Shown here in pieces: positions 33,488 through 44,876 of a DNA stretch of 64,000 nt. Source of the stretch: Hericium rajendrae (lineage: Eukaryota; Basidiomycota; Agaricomycetes; Russulales; Hericiaceae). A model generated the notes under the pieces. The model saw nothing but the letters and a program-made list of their open reading frames with translations, was not told the DNA's origin and made no database searches. The translations under genes were made by a program, and so were the position numbers. The stretch is taken from positions 4,650,001 through 4,714,000 of the forward strand of contig CM065878.1 of the NCBI GenBank assembly GCA_033439255.1. Reading direction: 5' to 3'. The first letter of the stretch is position 1. Every line of letters begins with the position of its first letter.

Positions 33488-34776
33488 AGAGTCCGGACAA
33501 GGATAGACGAATCAGGATATGCTCATCCTTGTCTGTGCAGTGGCCTCAAACGAACGTGGCGAACAAGAATACGTAGGCGGCAAGTGAGGCAGACAACGCA
33601 CCGAACATGCCACGAAGGAACGACCTGACGACGTTTATGGCGCCGTAACGTTATCTGCAGAGATTGGGGTGAAGATGCTATGTGATCGAGACGACAACTA
33701 CAGGACATACGTGCCGAGACCAAGGGTAGAACAACACACTCCTGATAGGGACGGAAGAAGACGAGAATTCTAGGCATGCGGAAACATAAAATTGTGGCCC
33801 GGCCGCACAAGCAAGGCCCTTCATAGTTCTTACTTTTGGAATCTATTTCCAAGACAATTGATTGGCTATTATGTCAAGTCGTCAGGAAACGAAAAATCAT
33901 AGCAGACGCACCGTTTTCGCCAATCGACATTTCTATTGAAGACACTACACTTGTCGGTCTTGCTCGAACTGCAGGATACTGTGAAAGTAATAGTATGGCG
34001 GCGACGGCGCAGCGGCCAGCGCCGGCCGCGCTTCATGCTGCTGACTAATCAGCCACCCACACTTCCGATGCGCCAAACCTTTTCCTTCCTTGAATCCTTC
34101 CTTCGGTGGTCCTTCTGTTTTTGCTTCGGCTGTACGTCCGTTTGTCTAGCATCAAGTTGTTCCAGGTTAGCAGATCTCAATCTGTGGCGGCGTGCCGCAC
34201 TGTATTTTCTCTTACGCTGCTTTGACTGATCATGCGTTTCTGATCTGTTTCCAATTGTTCTGTAAACTCGGCCTTCTCGTTACAGTGGGCTCTAGAGACA
34301 GGCGACTGGCTTCAGGAGCTCCATGCCGAAAGGTTCTACTGTTTCTCCCTAATGTGACTTTAGGCGAGGTTACTACTGAATTTTTTTGGTATCGGTCGCG
34401 CTTCGGTGGCCTTCGCGCGTGCTGTTCCAGTAGGCCTTGCTCGATGATACCGTCCAATTCGACCATGTCTGTCTTGGGCATCTCGAAGAGCTCCTTCACG
34501 TCAGGCATAGGATCAACTACTCTACCAGGCACGACATCATGGGTGAATTCTGAGCTGTTGTCTGGTGCACCTAGTTCGGGCCATCGCGCTTCACCCCGCG
34601 CCTTCTTCGCTTTGGCTGTGAACACTATCCCGACCTTCCCATTGGTGCCACAGATTCAAGCCAGCCTTTTCATTTCAAGACGCTGTGTGGCAGGATGTCT
34701 CAGTGCTTTTACTATGGAGTGTCCGCTTATTCGAGCTATGGGCTCCATGTCAATGCGACACGCATCGGTCGTAGGT
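33488..34776. other. Intergenic with unassigned frame 34230-34625
   Basis: A minus-strand frame at 34230-34625 (131 residues, FTHDVVPGRVVDPMPDV, DGIIEQGLLEQHARRP) has protein-like composition, but an in-frame stop lies shortly upstream and no family is recognised; perhaps a gene remnant. The rest shows nothing. Confidence 0.3.
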
Positions 34777-34783
34777 TATAAAG
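34777..34783 (+). promoter_or_regulatory. TATA box of the 35043 gene
   Basis: TATAAAG about 265 nt upstream of the ATG. Two GTGAGT...AG intervals between (from about 34842 and 34961) look like 5' UTR introns. Confidence 0.4.
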
Positions 34784-35042
34784 CAGCTCTCCTATCGTCT
34801 TGAATCAACTAAACAAGCCCTTCTACCAATCGTTCAACGCGGTGAGTCTCACGCCTTAGAGTCTTAGAAGCTACTCATAGATCGCACACGCATGTTTAGG
34901 AATATCTCCTCGTAAGGGTATCCACAGAATTTCTTACAACCTCCGCTCCGCCGTCTGACACGGTGAGTTTTCATCTCGCATGATGGCATCAACATTAACG
35001 GTGTCTCTTCGTTCCTCAGTACTCTTACTCACAACTGCAAAC

Positions 35043-35625
35043 ATGGACCGCCGTGGCCGTGACACGTCGAGGCGACCGGCTGCTGGAAAGCCTCGAGATC
35101 AGCACACGCTAGCTTGTGCTCCCCACCCACCTACGAACGTCTTGAAACCACAGCCTCCGCACCATCTTATGACTATGGACCAGACCCAGCCACGGCCATC
35201 CCATGGCAGTAGCGCCAACGATACCAATCGGAAACAAATTCAGAAGCGTGACGTCGATCTACTCATGCACCTCAAGCATTCTGGCGACTCGCCGGGCAAG
35301 GTGGCGATGCCGGACAAGACGTCACGTCCGAAACCTACACAGAAGCCTAGTTCATCTACACAGGCTAAGCCTACTTTCCTTGTGCCATCGGCCTCTCCGC
35401 TGGACAAGCCGTCGGCCAGGCGGCGTAGCCAGTCTCCCTCGAAGCGAAAAGGAGATATGAGCGACTATCTTCTTCAAACCTGTCGCCACTGTCACAGAGG
35501 AATGTCTGTTCGCGTGATCAAAGAGCATGAGAGCGAATGCAAGAAAGCTTGTACGTATTTTCATAGTCTGTAATCTTTATTTTGAGGGCAGAACTAACGG
35601 CCTGCACAGGAAGATTCATGCCTAG
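35043..35625 (+). CDS. Orphan protein with single C2HC zinc finger
   Basis: Two exons: 35043-35550 and 35610-35625; the second adds only WKIHA. ATG 35043 (MDRRGRDTS) is preferred because the in-frame Met at 34980 lies in a likely 5' UTR intron. The body is Pro/Ser/Lys-rich and disordered (KPSSSTQAKPTF, ARRRSQSPSKRKGD). The C terminus has CRHCHRGMSVRVIKEHESEC, a C-x2-C-x11-H-x3-C finger, followed by five residues. The finger resembles small C2HC domains in outline only. Similar layout: 3955-4878, 40363-40824 and 46738-47571. Confidence 0.6.
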
Positions 35626-35929
35626 CCTGGTCACGACATCTCACATGTCGTTTCGTTTCGCGATGCATTCTTTTACGTCCAAAGTCATTCTCCTTGAAAC
35701 CAGATTTGTTCGTCTGTGCTGGCATGTGTGTTGAATACCGATATCATTGAATTTTACGATGGCTTGATGGCGCTGAATTGAACCTGCCGTTTCTGTGATG
35801 CTTCAGATTGGTTACTGCTCAGTTACTATGAACACGCCTTGATTGTCAGTCATATCATATCTGTGGTACGGTTTCATTATATTACACCTGTGCTAGTCAT
35901 CGCTGACTGAGCCTCGCTAACCCTCCATG
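35626..35929. other. Intergenic between convergent genes
   Basis: 3' flank of the zinc-finger gene; nothing recognised. Confidence 0.4.
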
Positions 35930-36538
35930 CTATGTACGCTGAGCGGGGTCGGTTTCTTCGGTCTCTACCTTCGTAGATGACCAATCAATGAGAGTGCTAT
36001 GTCTATCTAGACCTGGTGATGATTCGTCTATCAACGAAAGCTCGACGCTGTCACGTCCTCTGTCAAAGGCCAGACCCTCCGTTTTCTTCCATCCTGCGAT
36101 ATTAAACCGCAATTTGGCGAGCTTGGGGAGGCACCGTTTATCGAGAGGGACTTGCCATGACGAGTTGAGAGGATCGAAAACGGCTTTTGCATTGATATAT
36201 GCCATCGAAACAGCAAGACGTGTGACTTCAGGAAAAATCCGTAGAGCTCGCAGCCAAGCAACTCGACTGAGGTCCAGGCGCGTCTGCTCCGCCGAAGAAT
36301 CGTTCGACGACTCTTCGACAATCCTCAACTTCTTTACATTTGCCAGCAAGTCTTTATATTTAAGCTCGATCTCGCCACAGAAGTTGGCTAGCTCCCTGGA
36401 CACGTATTCACGGTCGCTGCCTGCCAAAGCGCAGTTGAGGTCATGGGAAAGGGGATTGTCACGGGCCGGAGCCTTTCTGCAGAAGTGCACTCTTAGCATG
36501 GGTGCAGATACAGTGATTACAGCATCCGGGTTTCCCAA
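35930..36538 (-). CDS. F-box-family C-terminal-like fragment
   Basis: 202 residues in one frame. Pieces such as VKKLRIVEESS, LRALRIFPEVTRLAVSMAYINAK and KRCLPKLAKLRFNIAG have the spacing seen in the degenerate leucine-rich half of agaricomycete F-box proteins, but no F-box is present and the upstream sequence gives none. It may be a truncated paralogue or a short gene of its own. It lies upstream of, and on the same strand as, the F-box gene at 31895-33487. Confidence 0.4.
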   Translation of the reverse strand: MGNPDAVITVSAPMLRVHFCRKAPARDNPLSHDLNCALAGSDREYVSRELANFCGEIELKYKDLLANVKKLRIVEESSNDSSAEQTRLDLSRVAWLRALRIFPEVTRLAVSMAYINAKAVFDPLNSSWQVPLDKRCLPKLAKLRFNIAGWKKTEGLAFDRGRDSVELSLIDESSPGLDRHSTLIDWSSTKVETEETDPAQRT

Positions 36539-37149
36539 GACGGCCTGACTGCCTGTGTCTTGAGTACTAAGAACAAAGGCCTAGGAGGGATAAAAAGTAC
36601 TTAGTTAGCATCAATGATCAAGGGAGAACCCAAATAAAGCGCACCATCTGAGTCGAGCGTCGTATAATTTCAGAAGACGAGCGAGAGAGTGAGTTTTTCT
36701 GGCGCGAATGCTTGGAAGGGCAGGATTCAATTGGTGTTATTCGCAACTGAAGCACGCTTATTTATATTCTTAGCTGCGTTGTGCTGCAGGATTGGAAACA
36801 GGCGCACGCCACATGCCCACCGGATGTGGGGCGTCTTCAGTATCAAATAGTAGAAGAAGACTGTTACGCGATACGAGGCCGCATACACACAGAATACGAC
36901 AGGCTGTCACTGTGAACACTGAAGAGGCACGCTCGCGTGCACGCATCATAATGTTGTTCCGGGATAAGAACAAGAACAGCCGTGGCAAGCTCGATCATCA
37001 ATGGACATGGAGGAGGCGCAGTGGATGACGACCAGGCACCCTCTACGGAAGAAATGGAGATCCGGCATTGGAATTAGCGGAGCACAATCGGGGCCACGGG
37101 GCGTCAAAATCGTTGTGAAGAGTGATCCGTACCAGGAGTCCGTCCTTGT
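36539..37149. other. Intergenic up to the Tc1 element
   Basis: No gene recognised. The left TA of the transposon target lies at 37150-37151. Confidence 0.4.
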
Positions 37150-37151
37150 TA

Positions 37152-38622
37152 CAGTGCCTTGCATATTATACTGCAGTCCGCGCCGCGCAATTTCTTGTTT
37201 GTAACTCTTTGTAGCGACCAAATAATACCGTAAATGGAAGCCAGGCACAGCATTGTCAGCGTGCTGACTCACCGAGGATGTACGCGCTTGCATCTACAGG
37301 CCACATCCAAGCTCTGTAGCACGCATCCATAATCTTTGTTTAAAGCAACACTGTACGCTACGGAGTCTACGAATATCCACAATTAAGAATCCATGATACG
37401 GCATTCTCGGCACTGACAGCATGTGTGGCCTGATGTATCAACCATGGTCGAACCTCTGGCTCCGTAGCTTCAGCTTCGTGACGACGAAGCCATGCCTTGA
37501 TGCTACTAAATGCCTGTTCGATTGGATTCATGTCGGGAGAATACGGTGGTAGATAAATAAGCCGAGCACCTGGAACAAGTTATAAGCCAATTACTTATAA
37601 TCTACATGTAGCTCATGAACCGTACCACATTCATCCTCAATAAGATGTCGAATGTCCTCATCGTGATGGATGGAGCAATTATCCATAATTACGATGCTTC
37701 CACGGCCATGCGGATTGAGTTTCGGAGCCTGCACAGCCAATAAGTAGATGAACTGAAGCAGAACAACATGAGGACGCACAAGGGACTCCTCGAGAAATCG
37801 AAGAAAGCGGTCCTTGGTGACACTGCCTTCGAAAATGTCCAAGACAACGATACCGTCTACTGACAAGGCAGGAAGAACTGAATAGTGTTGGCCACGTATG
37901 AAGGTGTCTCGGCGCACACATGCGCGTCCGAGCTCTGCCCACCCTTGTGCGCGCTGATTTGTGCGGTTGTCGACGCTAGACTCGTCTATCCAAAAAATGT
38001 TGTTCATCGGCAGGTCACCATATCGTGCCATCCAAGTTGCACGGAGAAGCTCATTCTGCTCAAGTGCACTTCTGGAGATGAATTTATGTGATAGGGAGAT
38101 ATGATGAAGTGCTCGAGAGATACTGGCCACGGAGATTTCGATGTCGAGAGTATTATAGAGGTTTTCCTGGATCTCATCAAGGTAGATGCCGGGGCTCAAC
38201 GCAATGAGAGCGCGGATGTGTGCGATATCGTCGTAATCGAGAATACGACGCCGGCCGCGGATGCGAAGATCAGGGTTCGTGACTTGACCGTACTCCTTAA
38301 CATTATGGAGGATCTGGTAGACGGTCCGCTCAGAGCACTTTGCGAGCTGACTGATTTCGAACGCGGACTTCTGGTCTTCATGATGCCACTTCACGATGAG
38401 CTCTTTGACCTCAGGTGCAAGGTGGGGAGCCATGCAAGCTGGATGGATGCGCGCCGGCGAGCTTGGATGTACCCCGCAGAACGCGAGTGCATCCATCCCC
38501 GATGAGTCAACACGCTGACAACGCTGTGCCTGGCTTCCATTTACGGTATTATTTGGTCGCTACAAAGAGTTACAAACAAGAATTCGCGCGGCGCGGACTG
38601 CAGTATAATATGCAAGGCACTG
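37152..38622 (-). mobile_element. Complete Tc1/mariner element
   Basis: 1471 bp, flanked by TA at 37150-37151 and 38623-38624. The terminal inverted repeats are about 130 bp, starting CAGTGCCTTGCATATTATAC at both ends, with only about five differences between them. The transposase fills the centre. Long repeats that are nearly identical, a clean TA duplication and an uninterrupted coding region suggest recent insertion. Confidence 0.93.
37367..38433 (-). CDS. Tc1/mariner transposase
   Basis: Cuts and pastes the surrounding element. Two exons, 38433-37626 and 37569-37367, joined in frame over a 56-nt GT-AG intron; 336 residues from [12 protein letters not shown]. An in-frame Met further upstream (38496) exists, but its extra 21 residues lie close to the inverted repeat. 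N-terminal helix-turn-helix pair: [21 protein letters not shown] and [16 protein letters not shown]. Catalytic acids: D in WIDESSVD, D in [12 protein letters not shown], and E in [12 protein letters not shown], with 35 residues between the last two. The IRGRRR motif between the two DNA-binding units looks like the usual GRPR-like hook. No stop or shift is seen. Confidence 0.9.
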
Positions 38623-38817
38623 TAGCTAAGTTGCCGCCATCCTACAACAGACATCGGTGAGCACAGAGTAGTTCTGTCACGCAGCGATGTGGCGTCTTCA
38701 GGCCCATTTCAGCAAGACACTGAGTGGCCACAGGAAATATCGACTGCAATTCGAAGATAGATAGCGCCACGGACGTCCTGTATGATCCTGAGCACCGACT
38801 TCATCAGTAGTTAGGCA

Positions 38818-39111
38818 GACGCCCTGACCGCACTGACGGTTACCATATATGGTAACCATCAGTGCGGTCAGGACGCGTCAGTGCGATTCAGTGTTCAGTG
38901 TTCAGTCTATGCCCAAAGCACAGTCAGGGTGGCTCAAATCCTCATCTCCAGGGCCGTCAGATCATCAGTTCTGAGCGCATAATTTTGACCATAATCACAG
39001 ACATCAAATATATTTGATTCTACCAACTCTACGAGTGTTTTGGAAAGATTCTGAGTGTAAGTACTGTGTAAGTGCTGTAGCTCCTAGAGCCGTCAGGGCG
39101 GTCAGGGCGTC
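38818..39111. repeat. Short inverted-repeat element with terminal hairpin
   Basis: The left end GACGCCCTGACCGCACTGACGG matches the right end inverted (CCGTCAGGGCGGTCAGGGCGTC) in 21 of 22 bases; total 294 bp, no coding capacity. Directly inside the left end, 38820-38875 forms a 56-bp palindrome with 28-bp arms and two mismatches centred on CCATATATGG. I find no convincing target duplication. MITE-like, family unknown. Confidence 0.6.
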
Positions 39112-40217
39112 AGTATATGACCAAAGTGCTGATGTTGGCGGAGCATAACTACGTGGCGCAAACCATAAGCTGGGCGCCATAAGATCTGAGCCACATATTT
39201 GTTAAAAAGAAGTCACGTACATAATTTACGAAACCAATAAGAAAACGGACGTGCTCACGGACGAGCACAAGGACACTATGTTCTCGGAGCGCCAAAATGC
39301 ATACCGGTCCAAGCGACAGCGACCGTGATTGTGCTTGTTGGCCGAGCGGCTTGAACAAGTGTTGACTAGAACAAAGGAGGCTTCCAGAAACACCAAGAGT
39401 CGTACGATGCCATAAATTATAACCGGTCAGTGGACGAACGACGACGACTTGTTGGCCTTGGGGCGAGTCGGAGCGTTGGTATTCGCGAACCTAGATGCTT
39501 ACTAAGCGTCATGACGGTTGTCCGACTCCGAAGCCGGCGGTTGCCGCTCACTTGAACTTCCAGGAGACTTTCAAGTTCAACGTCCTGGAATTCTCGAGCC
39601 AAGCTAGACGGTCAAGCTTTCGAGCTTCAAGGATGCTTTCATATGGTTTTTATATAGCCAAGCATATGACATCTCCCATTGCAGCTATGTTCGCGAAAGC
39701 TTCATAGATGCCTTCGCATATCTCATTTTCCCCGTTGCCCGAGTCTATCCTCCCCATCATCGACATCCCGCTCAAGGTCATGCAAGGCCTATTCAAACTG
39801 GCGACAATCATATGAACCGCTTGAATATGGATCTATTATTTTGCCTTCTGTGTGCTGTGTTACTGACCTCCCTGATTATCGATTGCCCTCCAGGAATACG
39901 CTAGCTCTATAATCAACGGTCACCCGCCGCGGGCTCAAACCATCAAGATTTGGCTGCTTTCTTCTGCTGAAAAGGCAATGTATACTTCTGAGGGGTGTTC
40001 TTACTGGATCTGGCTAGGTTCACCTTGTGTCAAAGCGAAGCGGGCCCGAACACAAGTATTCCGCGCTTTGACGGGGACGAACGCCACACAGCCCAGGATA
40101 CCTTCGCCACATCGGATTCGTATGTCTCCTATCCCATCCGTTCCTGAAGAATGCCATGTTTGGTCCTTCCCTTTCCTCATCGCCGCTTTCTGCTGCAAAG
40201 CGGGTATGACCCATGCA
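39112..40217. other. Intergenic, nothing recognised
   Basis: About 1.1 kb without motif-bearing frame. A TATTTAAG box near 40218 marks the next promoter, with a GTGAGT...CTTAG interval (about 40272-40321) as likely 5' UTR intron. Confidence 0.4.
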
Positions 40218-40362
40218 TATTTAAGTTGACCCCCGAAAGAAAGACCTGCGAATACCCTGCTGTCCGACCCGGTGAGTTGCCGTCTCGCATCACGATATGA
40301 GTACTCACCCTGTCTATCTTAGTCCTGTTCCTCCACGAACCGACCCATAACCGACCGCCGCT

Positions 40363-40824
40363 ATGGACAAAGCCAGCCGCGACATGCTGAAGCGAATCTA
40401 TGCGCGCAAGCCTCAAACTCCAGCCCTTGACCCAGAACAACTCTACGCCGCGGAAACGCTTGTGCGATTCAAGCGCCCTGGCTTCTGGCTCAAACATGCG
40501 ATGCCGAACTCGAGGCCTGCACACTGGGAGCCCTTCTCGTCTCGCCGGGCTGCCCCTGCTTTCTCTGTGCTCTCCTCTGTGCGATCGAATTGTCCATCTT
40601 TGCGCAAGCGAATCCTGCCCTCGAAGCCACACAGAAGGTTCTCTCTAGGCGATCAATCTGCTCGGCGAAATTGTCGAAGCTGTGGCAAGCCCTCTGGCGT
40701 CGACACCCTGCCATGGCACCTAGTTCAAATGCATGTAGGGATTTGCGAGCAGGATCCCGTTGGCGTTCATCGTGCTGACGATGCACGGCGCCTGGATCCC
40801 GAGGAGTTCACGGCGGGTGTGTAG
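40363..40824 (+). CDS. Orphan protein with single zinc finger
   Basis: 153 residues in one coding exon. N-terminal half basic (MDKASRDMLKRIYARKPQ, LVRFKRPGFWLKHAMP). Near residue 107 a finger reads CRSCGKPSGVDTLPWHLVQ followed by MHVGIC, i.e. C-x2-C-x11-H-x4-H-x3-C, with an acidic tail (DDARRLDPEEFTAGV). Family unknown. TATA-like TATTTAAG plus 5' UTR intron upstream, as in the other orphan zinc-finger genes. Confidence 0.5.
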   Translation: MDKASRDMLKRIYARKPQTPALDPEQLYAAETLVRFKRPGFWLKHAMPNSRPAHWEPFSSRRAAPAFSVLSSVRSNCPSLRKRILPSKPHRRFSLGDQSARRNCRSCGKPSGVDTLPWHLVQMHVGICEQDPVGVHRADDARRLDPEEFTAGV

Positions 40825-41342
40825 GGCTGTTGTTGGAAGCGCTGTGGCTCATGCATCGTTCCTAGTCTCCCAAAGTCAAGGATCGTCGGTCTATTGTTCC
40901 ATTGCTTCGCTAATTGATAAGTTGACGATCTAAACATGTTCTCCTGAATTCAAACATGCTCCACGTCGGTCGTAACCTGTACATCTATGTCAAATGTGAC
41001 AGTACCCAGTTCTCACACTATAATTGAATGCAACCATGGTGCGGCTTCTGGATAGCAGTCGTGAGTTTCTTTGACATGGGCAACTGTAATGCTTCCTGAT
41101 CGAGTCGTCCGACTTCCGCTTTCGCTCGAAGATCTCAGCACAACACTGTCAAAATTTGACAGGTCTGCCTCTGCCGATCCTTCTGACGCATTCGCCCCAT
41201 TCAACAGGTTCGATCATGACGAAAAGCTTCGATTCTGTCAAGATACGTATATGCAAATGTGAAATACACAATGGTACAAGAAAACTGCTTCATGATATAA
41301 CTTCTTTCACTGTGCGATACATCCCCATTTTCGTCTCTGCAC
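40825..41342. other. Intergenic between convergent genes
   Basis: No feature recognised. Confidence 0.4.
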
Positions 41343-43166
41343 TCAGATCTCGTGGCCGAGGTTGACGTGCACAGCCTTGATGTTCGTGTATCTGAAAAGC
41401 TCTCAGCATCTCAGTAGCAAATGAGGAAGACAAAATACGTACGAATCGAGCGCGTACTCGCCCAGCTCGCGGCCCATACCAGACTGCTTGTAGCCGCCGA
41501 AGGGCACCTGCGGGTGCAGCTGGTTGACACAGTTAATCCATGCGGTGCCAGCATGCAGCTTGTGCGCCGTCGAGATGCCGCGGTTGATGTCCTGCGTGAA
41601 GACCGCGGCCGCGAGGCCGTAGACGGTGTCGTTCGCCTGCTTGATCACGTCCTCCTCGTTCTCAAACTTGATGACGACGCCGACGGGGCCGAAGATCTCC
41701 TCGCGCACGATCTTCATGTCGGGCGTCGTGTCCGTGAAGATCGTCGGCTTGATCCAGTAGCCCTCGGAGCCGTGGCGCTCGCCGCCGAGGTGCACGGTCG
41801 CGCCCTCCTGCTTGCCGGATTTGATGTACTCCATGATGCGGTCGTACTGGACCTGCGAGACCTGCGGGCCCTGGTACGAGTCGGTGCCGAAGGGGTCGCC
41901 GAGCTTGAGCGAGGTCGCCTTGGCGGTAAAGCGCTTAAGGAACTCGTCGTAGATGCCGGACTGGACGAAGATGCGCGAGCCGGCGCAGCAGGCCTGGCCG
42001 TGGTTCCAGCTGCAGATTCATGAGTATGAGTACAATGTGGGGCTGCGAGAAGGTGGACACGAACAAGATACCGTGCGCAGACCAGTTGACGGCCTTGTCG
42101 ATGTCCGCGTCGTTGAAGATGATGTTCGGGCTCTTGCCGCCGAGCTCGAGCGTGACCTTCTTGAGGTTGCTCTTCGCGGCGGCCTCCATGACCTTGCGGC
42201 CAACAAGAGTGCTGCCGGTGAAGGCAACCTTGTCGATGAGCGGGTGCTCCGCGATCGCGGCGCCGACGGTGCTGCCGTAGCCGACGAGGACGTTGACGAC
42301 ACCGTCGGGGAAGCCAGCCTCCTTGATGAGGCTGGCCAAGCGGAGCGCCGTGAGGGGCGTGAACTCCGAAGGCTTGATGACGATGGTGTTGCCAGTCGCG
42401 AGCGCCGGGCCGAGTTTCCACGCCATCATCATGACTGGCAGGGTGTCAGGTACGATGGGAACAAAGGAAAAAAAAAATACACATACGAGGGAAGTTCCAT
42501 GGAATGATCTGCCCGCAGACACCGATGGGCTCATGGCGCGTGTAGGCAAGCTTGTCTTCGGTGGTCTCAATGACCTTGCCGTGGCTCTTGCCCGCCCAGC
42601 CAGAGAAGTACCGGAACGTGCCAATAGACATGTCAAGATCGGCAGCCTTGGCCCAGCTGAACGTCTTGCCTGTATTCGGCTGAATCAGTCACCGAGAAGC
42701 CAACATAACAATAGAAGTACGGACCGTTATCGAGTGCTTCGATAGCAGCGAACTCATCCTGATTCGCCTCGAGCAGATCGGCGAGTTTACCGAGCAGCCT
42801 TCCACGCTCGAGACCTGGGTAGTTCAATCCCCATACAGTCTCGTAAGTTTTGCGCGCGGCGGCGACAGCTCTGTCAAGGTCCTCTGGGGTGGCTTCGGCG
42901 ACCTTTGTGATCAACTTGCCATTCGCTGGTGACGTTAGTTAAGTTCAGCAAAATACATAAAATGTTTCGATGCGAATACGCACTGGGGTTGATGACGCTG
43001 CAAACGAATAAAGTCAGAGCAGGCATCGATGGACAATAAATCGGACGTACTCGATCGTCTGATTCGTGCTTCCGTTCGAGAATTTGCCGTCAATGAAGAC
43101 GCCAGTGGGGAAGTTAACCTTGCCCTTGAAAGCGGGGGTGTCAAACTCGTGCGTCCAGGTCGTCAT
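41343..43166 (-). CDS. NAD(P)-dependent aldehyde dehydrogenase
   Basis: Oxidises aldehydes to acids. Start at 43166 ([27 protein letters not shown]), stop 41343-41345, about seven introns. Motifs in order: [27 protein letters not shown]-type core ([15 protein letters not shown]), [33 protein letters not shown], glutamate motif [11 protein letters not shown], cysteine motif [34 protein letters not shown], and the end [36 protein letters not shown]. This is the class 1/2 ALDH group of about 500 residues. No presequence is obvious, so a cytosolic enzyme is likely. The last exon ([15 protein letters not shown]) lies after a short intron near 41400-41440. Confidence 0.93.
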
Positions 43167-44297
43167 GGTGGTAAGAGAGAAAGTGGGTAAATGGGAGGGG
43201 ATGGGTGGATACGATGGGATAGATTCCACCCCACAAGATTAAATAGCAGCCGCAGAGGGCCGCTACCGAAGTCTGTCAGGAGGGCTCCGGCTCTCCCCCG
43301 CATTCTTGGAAATGGGCCGGTTGCCTATTGCCCAGAGTATGAATTCGATCTGCGAAGTGCGGGGCGCACTGAGGACCCCTGATTGACTGGGGTTCTGTGG
43401 GGAAGATGGAAAAACAAATGAAGACGCGGATAACTCGATTCACGGCGAGCCGCGCATTCCATTTGCGCGACTACCCGGCCACCCAGCTGCACTTTCCGCT
43501 GCACTGCCGCTCTCGGAAAGTCGTGTCTCGTATTTTTGAGTTTGTGGGTTATCGGCCGTCCAAGGGGTCCTGGACGGAACAAGCGCTCTCATCAGCTCAC
43601 GAGGACATTGCGAAGGTGATCGGTGACCAATCGCTCACAGGATCTTGCATGATCCCACCCCTCGATCCAGATTCCGATTCGGGCTATAATAGGCGGTCAA
43701 GATACTAGTACTTTCCTGTCACCGTTGTGTCACTGACAGAAGGCAGACTGCATAGACAGTCTATGATGTACGTTCATTGCCGTCTCACAGTAAGAACAGG
43801 CCCATTCCGCGGTGGATGACTTGAAATGGCTTCCTAGTACCATCACGATGCCCATCAGCGTTCCCGAGTTCTCCCGGATGTCATCGTGACTACAGGCGTC
43901 CCACAACGGGAGTCCGGCGAGCTGATTAAGTATGTACTTCCATCAAGTAATAATGTCATCCTGCGTAAGGTGAGCGCCAGCAAAGAAGACTATTCTATCA
44001 GTTGCTTCTAACGCTCACTATTCGATAAGATCCCAGGTCGCCAGCTGAGGCTGGAAGGTCCATTTCCCTCGCGTCGGCGGGGATACTCGGACTCGTGAGT
44101 CGTGAGCGCATGAGCTGCTGGGCTAAGCAATAAGCTTTTCAACTTGTTTCCAGACGCCTGTACACGCCCAGAACAAGTAGTGACAGCGAATCTCAGAGGT
44201 ACCGTGCCGCGAATGAAGATTCCGCCATTTTCTGAAGAATCGAGACTTGGCATAGAGTGTTCTGTTCCCAGGACGTTCTGATCCGGCGTGGTCAAGC
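43167..44297. other. ALDH promoter side and unassigned sequence
   Basis: No confident gene. Small frames at 43397-43708 (+) and 44008-44295 (-) lack motifs. Confidence 0.35.
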
Positions 44298-44876
44298 TTG
44301 ATTACCTGTCTTTCTCCGGGTCGCTTTCGCGGATGCCCTGATCACCGAATCAACCGGCGTCCATGGACGAAATGTCAGAAATTTCAAGGTTCGTTGTTCA
44401 CCTTGTTGCACGGACAAGTGCTACATCTGTTTCCAGGTACTCTCGAGACGAAGGGCGACTGGCCGCGTTACATTGACCTCATGATGGTCCACAAATTCAC
44501 GCTTGACTCGGGGCACTTTTGCTTTCACGAGAATGACGACCCCTCGAAATCAGATATACCCGGTCCGTACTACCCGATCGACATTACGTCGACAACACCT
44601 TCGGTCACCAACTACGGCCTTCTATGCATTACTTATGCGTATTCGGCCCTGGCGCCCATATTGTCGCACTACTACCATGCCCGGATTGAGGCCGATGCGT
44701 ATTCCTTGGCGATGTGGGAAGTGTGGTGCTCATGCACATGCATCTCTAACTCACGGCTACAGCTCTCTTGTGGTTTAGACTCAGAACCACCATATTTGTC
44801 AGGACCTGGGATGCACGCCAGACCACTCCAGATGCAGGCTGACCTACGCTCACAGGCCGCAGTCATCGCTCGATAA
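44298..44876 (+). CDS. Possible protein of unknown family
   Basis: 192 codons in one frame. The stretch from about residue 55 to 140 (DWPRYIDLMMVHKFTLDSGH, HENDDPSKS, YYPIDITSTTPSVTNYGLL, AYSALAPILSHYYHARIEAD) looks like real protein by composition; the two ends look less so. No known motif, no TATA, and the first and last thirds may be intronic or UTR. Could be a gene with misplaced ends or a remnant. Confidence 0.35.
   Translation: MITCLSPGRFRGCPDHRINRRPWTKCQKFQGSLFTLLHGQVLHLFPGTLETKGDWPRYIDLMMVHKFTLDSGHFCFHENDDPSKSDIPGPYYPIDITSTTPSVTNYGLLCITYAYSALAPILSHYYHARIEADAYSLAMWEVWCSCTCISNSRLQLSCGLDSEPPYLSGPGMHARPLQMQADLRSQAAVIAR

Noticed and set aside
34192-34803. 203-codon plus-strand frame
   Set aside because: Serine/leucine/arginine-rich mix without motif; the opposite strand has a more protein-like frame, itself only weakly supported.
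41421-42023. 200-codon plus-strand frame
   Set aside because: Antisense to the aldehyde dehydrogenase; GC-rich codons keep the opposite strand open. No motif of its own.
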